DNA of 64,000 bases, from contig JABAKD010000026.1 in assembly GCA_012845835.1 (NCBI GenBank), positions 13,466,111-13,530,110 of the forward strand, read 5' to 3'. This DNA is from Undaria pinnatifida (Eukaryota > Sar > Phaeophyceae > Laminariales > Alariaceae). Positions within the stretch are counted from its first letter, which is position 1. Each line of letters begins with the position of its first letter. The notes under the pieces are model-generated. The model saw nothing but the letters and a program-made list of their open reading frames with translations, had not been told where the DNA came from and ran no database searches. Both the position numbers and the translations under genes were made by a program. Positions 10,691 to 20,628 of this stretch are shown here, one piece after another.

Positions 10691-12650
10691 CGTATAATAC
10701 AACATGTATGTCCCAAACAATACGTCGAATTATATATGGACTACGTACGAGGAATACACAGTTTTTTGTACGCAAAACATTTGCCTACGGGCGCATACAG
10801 CATGCCACCTCACCTACAGAGATATCCTTGAAGCGTGGAGACGTACTGCAGCTGCCGAGCCTTTCTGCCAAAAGGATGGTGGTGCGTTGATTTCCAGCAG
10901 AACATCATCAAGCGTAAGGAGAGGTCGACGGGGCGGGGAGGAGTGGGAAACAGATTTCGAAGAGGGCAGGAGGAGACGGAGAGGGATGAAGAACGCGACT
11001 GATTCTGAGGGAAAGACTGGTAATCATAAATATTTCCCAGATGCAGCTCGGACCTGCAGTCGAGAATTTTGCAAAGCGGGTGGGTTCCAAGTATCATAGT
11101 CTGGGATGGGTCGCGTCCACCTAGTAATACCGGGGTATACGGCGCCAGTAATCCAACTTTCAATGCAACAGCTACAGCTCTACGACGGTTTCTACGTGGT
11201 ACACGCGACATAACGTTTCATAGCTATGGCCACTGATAGAACCAAATTGGTACGGCCGTTTTTGGACTCACGGTCTCATATTCGACATAAAACTTGGGCA
11301 GTACGACTCAACACCCCGAAATTGCTAAACAAACCGTTGGTACAGAGTAATGTGATTTATGATTTCAAGTACGGGACAAACATTACGTAAGTGGCAGTAT
11401 CGTCTCACGAAGGATATTAGTCGTAATTACTTGAAAGTTGATCGTCTATTTGGGGCGACTCTGCATTCTGCGACTAACTGAAATGGCCCTTGACATAACT
11501 GAGAGCCTACGGAAGGCGACTCGCATGATATATACCGGGCTTCAGACATGGGAAACAGTGTGAATTGAACGTCCGTTTGAACCGTGGGGGCTGTTTTACT
11601 CCATCCAGCCGTGTGTAACGACTCCATAATGACATCTGAGCTCCTCACAAGCGGTGGCAGACGGTGCACGAACCTCGCGTAGCTGCGTTTAAACACGCTG
11701 ATGTTTCTCGATCGTTGATATTGACAGCAGCAGAGATCCACTATGATCGAAAACAGCAGACAACATGTACAGGCACAACTATGCAGCCGCTACCATATCG
11801 AGCATTCTACGCCATGAACACGCCACCAGCGCCGCCATGCTGATATTTGTAGTATCGGCGGTGCCAGCATTCGTTGAGTCCAACGTCATTTTGGAAGGTG
11901 AGTCCGGAGTCGCAAACAGACGGTTCACTACAAAACCAAGGTCGAAATACGGTATGCGATGTGCCGGGGCACCATACCTCCCAGGGGAGGCCGACGGGGG
12001 GATGGGGGGGGGGGAGCAACGGTCACCCGTGATCACGACGTCGATTCGACCCACACAAGCACAACTATATGGCATCTACTTTCATGCCAGGTAGATAGGC
12101 CTGCGTTTATCTGGACGATGGCCACATTACCACCTACTGGATTAAGCGTGGATACTGTTAGCAAGTCGCAGACATGTCAAGCTCGCGGCACTACAGTAGT
12201 ACCGACCTGTCAAGCACTCCAACAGGCCTGCCGAAGGCAGATAAGGGCCGACGGGCGCATACAATATGCACAGTCTCACCTTTCGAGGACCGTGCAACAG
12301 TAGAGTTTGCAAGCCGTCTCGGCAAGAAGACGGCGGTGTGTTGAACGTGTGTCAAATTTGGAAGAGGAATAGGAGGTACAAGGTGAAGATGGCGATGGAG
12401 GAGGGGAGGAGGAATATTTATAGACGGGGGGGGGAAAAGAGAGTGCTGGAGGGGGTGAATGGGAGTCACGTGTTTTCCAGATCAAGCAAGGGGAGGAGAG
12501 TACGCTATTACTAAGAGTAGGCCCACCTGCCCGCAGGTTTGCAGATTGGTCTGGGTCGGGTCGTGCGTGGTCTCCCGGCACCGATACGTTTGAAGGATTT
12601 AACGCATCCCTGCAACCTTTCGATTGTTTGAGCTTTGTCCCTAGAGGCAT
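10690..12650. other. Unassigned region with two diverged direct-repeat blocks
   Basis: No gene is recognised. Short similarities link 10,790-10,930 to 12,250-12,380 ('gggcgcatacag/atatgc', 'aagaaga/ggatggtggtgcgttg') and 8,935-9,000 to 11,870-11,930. Frames in both directions (for example 10,810-11,211 on minus, 11,765-12,094 on plus) are interrupted and domain-free. Arg/Glu-rich patches at 10,915-10,990 and 12,360-12,440 are purine-rich low complexity. Confidence 0.35.
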
Positions 12651-12654
12651 TCGT

Positions 12655-12715
12655 CAGCACCAGATTGGCTGGAGCCTGTCCTGTGACCGCGGACTTATTT
12701 ATGCGAGTCGAAGGG
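12655..12715 (+). repeat. LINE 3'-end fragment (short)
   Basis: 'GGCTGGAGCCTGTCCTGTGACC', a cGGACTT box and 'TTTATGCGAGT' match the terminal ~55 bp of the LINE, but no CAA tail follows. Confidence 0.6.
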
Positions 12716-12754
12716 TGCGCCAGCTAGCGTTGGGCTCCGAAAGCAACTGAGTTA

Positions 12755-12897
12755 AATCGACACACGGCGCGTATGAAAATACGTGGAAGTGTGGTGAGCT
12801 AAAGCTTTATTTTTCCCCATCCGCCGGAGGACGAAAAAAAGAAAAAAGAAGAAGAAAAAAAAAATGCGAGTTAATGTGAGAACAACAACAACAACAA
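12755..12897 (+). repeat. Family C fragment ending in the shared CAA-tailed 3' box
   Basis: The first ~83 bp (12,755-12,838) match 63,757-63,838 in reverse orientation almost exactly and contain the near-palindromic AAAGCTTTATTTTTCC. An A-rich stretch and the terminal box GCGAGTTAATGTGAGAACAA with a five-unit CAA tail follow. This is the third sequence context in the window that ends in the LINE 3' box. Confidence 0.65.
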
Positions 12898-12899
12898 TC

Positions 12900-13385
12900 T
12901 GCGACGAATACACGACGTCAACTTTGTAAGGAAATCGAACTTTCAAATATATATGAGGTTTCCTATGCCATGTTTCAGCCGTACCACTCTAGCGGCAACT
13001 TCATCATACGCGTGATGTCGTCTCGCTCAAGTACCACACGGTATAGTAGTGCGCGTGACACGATATAGTACTGCACGTAGCGCGTACGTTACCTTATCTT
13101 ACGTGCAATCAGCCCCACCCACCGGGAAAACAAGACCACACGAGCAGGGCAAGTGCGAGAGACAGGCACGTATTTTTCAGTGACTCAGCCTAAGGTCGAA
13201 CAATACATGTTTATTACTGAAACTCGGTCACTGTACGTCTGTTCTCTGATATTGATGTTTCTTATCTAGGTCGTCAAGAAGAGGAGGTTCAGGCTGTAGA
13301 CTTTAGGGGTATTTCTTTTAGTTTCGACCAACAACTGAACCTTGAAACGAAACTGTTGGGCACTTTCTTATTCGCGGACCTATCT
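12900..13385. other. No recognisable gene
   Basis: Unique-looking sequence between family C and the LINE tail; no open frame of note and no repeat seen. Confidence 0.45.
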
Positions 13386-13390
13386 GTAAT

Positions 13391-13402
13391 GTTTGTTGTT
13401 GT

Positions 13403-13478
<76 letters not shown>

Positions 13479-13500
13479 GCTGTTGTTGTTGTTGTTGTTT

Positions 13501-13538
<38 letters not shown>

Positions 13539-13570
13539 GCTGTTGCTGCTGTTGTTGTTGTTGTTGTTGT
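13391..13570 (-). repeat. (CAA)n 3' tail of LINE copy 1
   Basis: About 180 bp of GTT units on the plus strand with a few GTC/GCT interruptions. It directly follows the terminal box 'CTCACATCAACTCGCATAAT' (reverse of the LINE end). Poly-valine, poly-leucine or poly-threonine frames through it are translation artefacts. Confidence 0.9.
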
Positions 13571-14465
13571 TCTCACATCAACTCGCATAATCAAGTCTGT
13601 GGTCACAGGACAGGCTCCAGTCACTCTGGAGCTGAGGAATACCCCAGGGAAAAACACAAACAAACCAAAGGTGGTGCACGCATATATCACAGCTGACATA
13701 TTTCATGCCTCCTCCGGAAACTTGAAAAAAGTGAAATCGGGAGTCAGTCTACGATGTGCCATATCCATGCCGGTGCATACGTCTCATTACTCACGCCTGG
13801 AGAAACAAACTACTCCGATCGCCACCCAAGGAAGACTACCACGTATATATTACACGTAGTATCTACCACTACGCATACGCACGACGAGCGTAAGTCAATT
13901 GGAGAAAATAGACAAAGAAAAGAAAAAAAAGGAGATAAAGGAAAGGAAAGAAAAGATAAGAAAGCGAAACAAAACGAAAGAGGAAAGAAAAGACAAGAAA
14001 AAGACAAGAAAAGCAAGAAAAGACAATACAAGAAGAGGAAGCGAGGCAAAGAAAAAAGAAGAGATAGAAGAAAAAAAAAAAAAAAAAGAAAAATGTCATA
14101 CTCGCAGACGCTAGGAACTGGCTAAGGATGGCATTGGGCTCACAGAGGGTATCACGTCCATCATCAATGGCACCGGGGAGAGAACGCAACACGGCGACTA
14201 AGTCAGGGCGGTCTTATGCTATCTTGTGACGGCCATTAGAAGGCCCACAACTTTCAACACGATGATGGCCAAACCCAGACTTCAGTATCTTGGGCATGAC
14301 GCCCCCCCTTCCTCCCTTTATCCCTCCCCCCTCTCCCCCTCCCCCCCTCCCCCCATCCCCCCCCGGCCCCCTTCTCCCCCTCCCCCCGGCCGCTTAGATA
14401 TGCCAACGGTGGATGGCGCTGCCGCAGCCTTTGCGCGTCGCTCTGCAGCTTTGCGTCTCTCCGTT

Positions 14466-15959
14466 TCATGCCAATTCTGCATGAACTCGGCTCCCTCCTC
14501 TACTCTTCGAAATCATCTGCCAGCCTTCTGAGCAGCCTTTCGCCATTCTTCGAACTTCATTCCAAAGACCGACATGTCCTCCTTCAGATGATCCATCCAG
14601 TTTTTCTCTTGCCCCCTTGAGTAGCCCTTCACGCCCAGCAAGCTCCCCAAATATCACCCTCGGTGGGAGACGCTCCTCCCCCATACGTGCTACGACTCCC
14701 GCAAACAATATCCTCCGTTTGCGCACTATCGCCTCAACGCTCTCGGAATCTGTCTTGGTAAGGGTGTGGTCGTCGCGCTTTCGTTTCCACCATCCAAGGC
14801 ATCGGAGGAGCATGGAGCGGTGAACCCGTCGTAGCCTGTCATAGTCAGGCTTCTTCGGGCTCCACGTCATGCAACCTTACAGCAGTGTCTCGACCACCTC
14901 AGCTTTCAGCAACCGCACCTTCAGCCGTCAACGCACACCCGGGCGATCATAGATTTCCATCTTGTACGGCTGAAAGCACGCCCAGGCCCTCTGAAGACGC
15001 CACGTTATTTCAATGCTAAGGTCTCTGTCTGAGGTGATAGCCCCGCCCAAGTATACAAACTGGATTGTTTGTTTGTATACCTGGCCAGCTGCATTGATTG
15101 TGAAGGGCACCTTCCCCCCGCTATTGGTTTCCAGGCACATTTTCTCTGTTTTTGCCTCGGATCCTGTAAGAAGCCCGAACGACGAGCACGCAGTCACGAT
15201 AACCGTCATCATCCTCTTCAGCCCTTCTGATGATCGCGATACGATGCCCGCATCGTTCGCGTACAGCATACCCCACAATTTCTGCTCCTCCTTCCCCTCC
15301 TTCCCCCTCCGTCCGTCGACTTTGCCTGTGCGTGAAGTGCCCTTCTTCTCGCCTTCCTCCTTTCGCTGGAGCTGCACCATGTTGTCCGTGATGGCTGCAT
15401 CAGTGAGGAAGCGTTTCTCGGCTACACGCAGTACCGCCGTGGAAAATGTGTTGACCAGCAGTGGGGCAAGCACGCATCCTTGCCTGAGACCTTGCCCCAC
15501 GTCGAACTTATCCGAGCATTCTCCATCATCCAGCCGCACGCATGCTTGCATACCGTCGTGGAACTGGCAGATGACGGCGAGCATTCTCGGTGGCACGCCA
15601 AAACGAGCATCCCACAAAAGGCTTCAGTCGACGGAATTGTATGCTTTGGCGATGTCGATAAAGCACATGTAAAAGGGGGTGTCCTTCTTCCGCGCCAGTT
15701 CCTGCAGTCGTCGTACTACGAACATCGTGTCAACCGTCGAGCGTTGGGGTCTGAACCCACACTGTTCCTCCGGCAGAATGTTCTCGCGTTCGCAATAGTC
15801 ACTCAGGCGACCCGCGATGACTTTGAGGAGTACTTTGCCGGCATGAGCCACGAGGGAGATGCCACGATAATTGCCACACTCAATCCGAGCTTTCTTCTTG
15901 TGAAGCACCTTAATCGTTGCATCTTTCCATTGTTGCGGTACGCCACCCCCCCTCCACAC
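14466..15959 (-). pseudogene. LINE reverse transcriptase (C-terminal two thirds, defective)
   Basis: Reverse transcriptase of a non-LTR retrotransposon, read in at least three pieces (15,959-15,624; 15,617-14,928; 14,870-14,466). Visible motifs in order: [13 protein letters not shown] and [39 protein letters not shown] (motif A, Asp present), [11 protein letters not shown] (motif B), and LYANDAGIV at motif C where YADD is expected. The first catalytic Asp of motif C is therefore Asn. A long K/E/G-rich insert separates motifs B and C. After the RT, a C-terminal region with TWSPKKPDYDRLRRVHRSML and RILFAGVVARMGEERLPPRV resembles the basic C-terminal domain seen in many LINE ORF2 proteins. Frame breaks and the YAND change make this copy inactive. 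Confidence 0.88.
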
Positions 15960-15978
15960 AGCTTATGGAGTACCGCAG

Positions 15979-16760
15979 TTGTTGTTGTTATTGTTGTCAC
16001 ATTGACTCTTGTAAAAAATCAGAGCCCGTGGTCACACAAAGGTGCTGGAGCCCTAGAAAGATCCAAAAAACCAAATGAAATCAAAATTTGGATGGGAACT
16101 ACTACGCTTTCCCACCTAACACGCACGATACGAAGAAGCGCGCAAAAGTGAAAACATCTAAATGTGCGAACTGAAGTCACATGGCCGCGCGTATCCACTC
16201 AAATGCAGCAAAGAATTCCCCCGTTAACACAACTAACCAACTCGCGGCTACAAACTACAGCGGTTGGGCTGCCTGCACCGTGCGAACCGCACGGTAATCG
16301 TGAGCACAGACGAACGCGCCTGCTGTCGGGAGTGCTGTCAGAATGATGGCCCGCGGGCATGCAGTGAAACAAGAGCAATCGAACCGAAAACAACAATACA
16401 AACACCGGTATCAATGATCACCCCACCTTCCCGAGTTATTCGACAGATGGCAGCTACGACGCCCGTGCCTGAAAATTGAAATTTGCGAGGGGTCGTTTCC
16501 CATGAAGGGTACATGCAACCCTTCTACCATCTCTACAAGTAACATCTTTTACTACTCCATCGTTAAAACTCCCTGAAAAAAATGACGATCGCTGCCCTCG
16601 TGATGATGGTGTGCGTGCGGGTCGTGGGTCTCCATGTGCCATCCTCCTGCTGTGGTTCTCCATGGCCGCCTCATCGCCCTAGCTCACTCGGCCAGCTCTT
16701 TCGCATTTGCTCTCGCAGACACTCAATTCCAATCGTTTCCCGTTCTCCAGTAGCACCTCT
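15979..16760 (-). repeat. Family A repeat, copy 4 (partial, inverted)
   Basis: Reverse copy of the 3' ~780 bp of family A. The CAA-type tail is at 15,979-15,999 (GTTGTTGTTATTGTTGTC on plus) and the GTGACCACGGGCTC-like box at about 16,020-16,035. Similarity is lost near 16,760. It abuts the truncated 5' end of LINE copy 1. Confidence 0.75.
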
Positions 16761-17400
16761 CAACGGCACCGTTTAACGGCAGTCCAGGCCCCTCGACAGC
16801 GCTGGTTGAAGAGTTTACAAACACAATCAGCAACAAACTCTCTAGCCTCTGGGTCTCGCTGCCCGCTGGACAGGCAGAGAAAACAGATCCAGCCGGTCGT
16901 TCGAGGTAGGTTTCTATGTTCGGCGTCCATTCAGATTTACCCGACACCAAGCCTAAAGCTCACACTAACATTAATCTAAGCCCCACCGTTTGGGGTGGTT
17001 GAGGTCGACATGGATGGGCAGTCGCGCGGCACCCCACCGCGGCGGATACGCGGCGTTTAAAAAAGACAACGGGTTGCCGAAATGTCAGCCTCGAACAATA
17101 AGATCGATGCATTTGTTATATGCCAGCCCGTCCTGCGTTGAGGTCGAATCCCAGCCTGACTCGTCAGCTCACAGCAGGTGGGAGATACACATATGTAAAT
17201 GACAAGGGCAAAAATCATATGGGGGGTCGACGCTTTCGTCCCAGACTCGATTGAGCAGTAGAAGAGGTGCGAGGGGCGTGGTGTCGCTGTGTTGCCTGTC
17301 TGTGCGGTATAGTAGTAGTGCATCGCTAGTCAACGCAAACAAGCCAAGACACCTAAAGCACGGCGAGGAACACATTACCCCGCCCCCCCCCCCCTTTGTT
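16760..17400. other. No recognisable gene
   Basis: No repeat or domain recognised. Small frames overlap on both strands. Confidence 0.4.
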
Positions 17401-17710
17401 CCCCGCCCAGTTCGTTCGAACGCCCCACTTACAATCGAAATCGGCCCGAGTAGTAAACACTTCTAAGCAAGTGATATCACGTCATTATCTTTCTAGCCAT
17501 CCATGACGTAGCTTTCATTCATCCCCCCTCCCCCCCTCCAACGCCCCTTCCTTCCCCACACCCCGCACGATCGCCTAGACCCCACACCGCGCGTATAGCA
17601 AGCCCCTACATATATGATTAATACACGCGATCGGAGGATCACACACAATTTTGCCAAGATCAGTTTCGAATACATCCTTCATGTCATAGCTGGAGTGCAC
17701 TTAGTTATTA
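17400..17710 (-). repeat. Family M related fragment
   Basis: Matches parts of 34,300-34,530 (same orientation) and 36,690-36,910 (opposite): 'gaacgccccacttacaatcgaaatcggcc', 'ttctagccatccatgacgtagctttcattcat', and the terminal block ending 'agctggagtgcactta'. This subfamily differs from the main M sequence in its right-hand modules. Confidence 0.65.
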
Positions 17711-17718
17711 TTATAAAA

Positions 17719-18461
17719 ATTAAAATACACTTCATTATATGTGACCTAAACCTCTTGAAAACCCGTCCCCCCCCCCCTTGTTTTTTTCCTCGCTCTCTCT
17801 CGCTCTAACGCCCCACCTAATATCGAAATCCGCCAGAGTAATAAACTCTTCCACGCCCTGAATATCGCCTCATTATCTTTTTACAGCCGTCCATGTCGCT
17901 GCTGCAATTCTCACCCACCCCCGCCCCCAACGCCCCCTCCTTCCCCACCACCCGCACCATCGCCTAGACCTAGCGCCACGCGAATAGCAAACCCCTACAT
18001 CTATTCGACCTAACCCTCCCCGATACACATCCCCCCCCCCCTCCCCCCCAAGAAGGATTTAGAGTTTCCACAGACAATTAGCTGCCCCACCTGTCCCTCC
18101 CCCCCTCTCCCCCTCCCGCCCCCCTTTCGATCAAAATCAGGCCCCCATGTCCTTAAAAACTCCGCCCTCCCCTCGCCGGTTATTCCACTTACAGGATTCA
18201 CTTGATGAACAAACGCATTTCCTTCCACAGCGGTCAGATTTTGTCCCCCTCAGAAACGGGTCTTATAGTTTCCGCGCACAGACTGACTAAAATCACCCTG
18301 TTGACCTTGCTACAAGCTGCACGGTAGTTGCAAGGGGGGTCGCCGACCTATATCCTTAATGAGGACACACAACTAGTAATTCGCGCGATCGGAGTATCAC
18401 ACAACGTACAAATATGAGGTTCGACAAAATATTCGATCTCACAGCTGGAGTGTATTTTAAT
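17719..18461 (-). repeat. Family M, full-length copy with both termini
   Basis: The left terminus TTAAAATACACTTCATTATA and the right terminus AGCTGGAGTGTATTTTAA are inverted over about 12 bp (TTAAAATACACT), which defines the terminal inverted repeat of the family. Between them lie all M modules with C tracts at 17,768-17,778 and 18,029-18,048. Total length is about 740 bp with no open frame of note, which fits a MITE. Confidence 0.8.
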
Positions 18462-18479
18462 TTTAATACTATATAATAT

Positions 18480-19250
18480 AGACTATATGATCGTTCTTTT
18501 TTTTTCGGGGATTCGGTCAGGAGTTATCTTCGTCTCGGCTTCTTCAGTATGCGATTCGCGGTACTGGAATTCTCGGCAAATAGCTTCGTTCGAGCGCCGT
18601 CTTCGCGGGGCGGCTCCAACGCCCATCGCCCTGCCGTATCCGTTTCGCGCTTTGACGTGAACGCGGATAGACGCTGAGCGGGACAATCGAGAAGTGCGCT
18701 TTTTTTGTATTTTGGGCGGTATACGCCCGAGCTATTTTTGGATCTTGGCACATGCAGAGGTTGAACGAATAAATAAAGGACAACATTTCCAATTTGGCGC
18801 TATTTCCAAATTGGAGTCATTTCCAAATTGGCATATAAATCCCTTCCTGACGATGCCTTTTTCATGGCCGCCTCCAAACGCTTGCCCTATCGTACCTACT
18901 ACTGCTGTGTGTCGTTTCCTTTCATTTCAGTGGATCTAATGCTATATAACCAACGAAGGATGTGTCGTGAGTACGATTCTCACCCAGATCATACTTGGCA
19001 TTCACGAGCGTACGCGCTGGAGACGTTATGGATGGTTATGATAGTTGTTAGTGTTCTCCTGAGTACTACTAACTGTGCAGTACGTGGAGAGGGGATAGCT
19101 CCGGACAGTGCGCATACAAAGTCGGTGATACTCTGCAACGAACGGATAAAGAGCTATTTTAGATACACTTACTCAAGTCTCGAATCCCTTGTCCCAACTC
19201 TCTCACCGCTTCTAGTTTGTCCTCCGTGTCTACCTTCAGGCTGATTTCTC
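18480..19250. other. No recognisable gene; three 17-bp-spaced CCAAATTGG boxes
   Basis: CCAATTTGG (18,789-18,797), CCAAATTGG (18,806-18,814) and CCAAATTGG (18,823-18,831) recur at exactly 17 bp spacing and are followed at once by CATATAAAT. A 138 aa plus frame starts at 18,828 but has no known domain, so whether the boxes are a promoter is open. Confidence 0.4.
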
Positions 19251-19253
19251 CCG

Positions 19254-19928
19254 TCTGCTTGTTGCAACAGCTGCCTGCAAACACCAGTCTCGTCTCACGC
19301 AGTCCTTATCTAAGCGCTCGTACAATATAACAGATCTCCGGATGAAACCTCCAATAATGCCTCACGGTAACGTTCGCTGTATTCGAGCTCGGTTCGCAGT
19401 CACTCGCGCTCGTGTCAGATCAAGTTCAGGCTCCTTTTTCCCTCGTTTGGTTTTGTGTGTTTTTCGACCGAGGCCGTGAGCGGCACGCTTTCTAGACTAA
19501 TCGGCGTTATACAGACCTAGGCAGCATTCCGCCACGGGGTTTCATGTGACGTCATGTCAATCCGCCGCAACACCCCCTCAGCACGGCTTCCTAAGAATAC
19601 CGTGCTAACCGGGCTGCGGATACACTGGAGTAAGAGTGAGGGCTTTTCCCCACACTTAATCGTGTTTCGAGAACCCTAAGGTTCGAATGAGTGACGTCTA
19701 CCATTTTCATGGATAGGTGTCTCTACGGGGGTAGGGGCCTTGGGCCTCGCGCTTTTTCGCATTAGGTCCCAGATCGGTACTGCTGGACTTGCTAGAATTT
19801 CCCATCAAGCGCACCAGCTCAAAGCCTATTCTTCATAACTTCCCGGCTTTTCCCGTTAACCTGGGTCGGCCGAGACCTTGATCTCACTCGCTGGTCGATC
19901 TTCGGCCAACGTCTTCTCCCTTTCTCCA
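19254..19928 (-). repeat. Candidate 3' LTR and polypurine tract of the Ty3/gypsy element
   Basis: Downstream (minus strand) of the element's last coding domain, the purine run GGAGAAAGGGAGAAGA (reverse of 19,912-19,927) is placed where a polypurine tract is expected. The text just after it, TGGCCGAAGATCG on minus (from 19,908), could open an LTR with TG. The outer LTR boundary cannot be set and no matching 5' LTR is found near 26.4-27 kb, so the assignment is tentative. Confidence 0.35.
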
Positions 19929-19953
19929 TCGAACTCCACTTCACGTTCCTCGT

Positions 19954-20613
19954 TTACGGGGAACCGGATTGCGAATGTCCGGTCCTCCTACCTTTCAGGA
20001 TTTCACGTTCGTTGAGCTCCTCCCGGTCTCCGTCTGCGTACCGAACCCGCCAGTACGGTAACTTGTGGTCGAAGACATTTGAAAGATGATGCTTCTTGTT
20101 TCCTTCAGCGTCCGCGGGTTTCCTCCAGATCACGGTCCCCACGGGGTGTTGTTTCAACGCATGTTCGCGGTCGATTCCTTCTCTTTCCTTCTGCATTAGC
20201 GTCGAAGTCGGCCTTACCTGGCATTTCGCTCCGTAATACGTTTCCCACAGCGCATGGGAAACGTCCAGCTGTAAAGGGGTGAAACTGCCTTGTGCCTCCT
20301 CTTCGGACAGCCACTGCGACTGTGTGCCATCCACGAATCGTCCCTTGTATCGCCACTTCCAAGCGTTGCCTTGATCCATCACAGCCTTTCTGTCTATTAG
20401 GGTATACATAGGCGACGCTACAATCGACGGCTCCGCTAGTCCGAAGTCAACTCCCCATGCCAGGTGAGCAAATTCGTCTTCGAAGTCGTGACGAAGGTCG
20501 TCCGGACGTATGTGGAACGTCTTGATATTCGCCGCTGACACTCGGCGTCGGCGAATCCTTCGCCCATTCATCGTGACGATGTAGCTTAATCCTGGTAAGA
20601 CAACTGCAGTCAC
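19954..20613 (-). CDS. Retrotransposon C-terminal domain (chromo/Tudor-like, tentative)
   Basis: An open frame of 219 aa just downstream of the integrase. The central part (about residues 75-110) contains WRYKGRFVDGTQSQWLSEEE, a pattern reminiscent of the chromodomain-like modules that end many Ty3/gypsy integrases. The C-terminal part contains LPYWRVRYADGDREELNEREI, a YxDGDxEEL pattern seen in Tudor-like domains. The start is uncertain: it probably continues the integrase polyprotein, separated by a frame break near 20,620. If the reading is right, the domain would guide integration by binding histone marks; this is inference. Confidence 0.6.
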   Translation of the reverse strand: MTAVVLPGLSYIVTMNGRRIRRRRVSAANIKTFHIRPDDLRHDFEDEFAHLAWGVDFGLAEPSIVASPMYTLIDRKAVMDQGNAWKWRYKGRFVDGTQSQWLSEEEAQGSFTPLQLDVSHALWETYYGAKCQVRPTSTLMQKEREGIDREHALKQHPVGTVIWRKPADAEGNKKHHLSNVFDHKLPYWRVRYADGDREELNEREILKGRRTGHSQSGSP

Positions 20614-20628
20614 CTCCCAAGATCCGGT

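Larger units (their letters stand above)
13391..15978 (-). mobile_element. LINE (non-LTR retrotransposon), 5'-truncated copy 1
   Basis: The minus-strand element starts inside its reverse-transcriptase domain (15,978) and runs through the rest of the ORF, a C/G-rich tract (14,300-14,395), a conserved 3' UTR, an A/G-rich tract (13,895-14,100), the terminal ~320 bp shared by all LINE fragments, and a ~180 bp (CAA)n tail (13,391-13,570). A microsatellite tail instead of poly-A is known for several LINE clades; the clade here is not determined. The second copy is at 58,486-60,930. No endonuclease domain remains. On minus, the 5' junction directly follows the CAA tail of family A copy 4, as if the LINE had inserted into that tail. 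Confidence 0.88.

Noticed and set aside
13356-13859. Poly-valine or poly-leucine ORFs and the minus poly-threonine ORF
   Set aside because: They are translations of the (GTT)n/(CAA)n tail of LINE copy 1 in different frames.
13754-14192. Lys/Glu-rich ORF (plus) and Phe/Leu-rich ORF (minus)
   Set aside because: They translate the A/G-rich tract of the LINE 3' UTR; the homologous tract at 60,280-60,440 has a different frame and composition.
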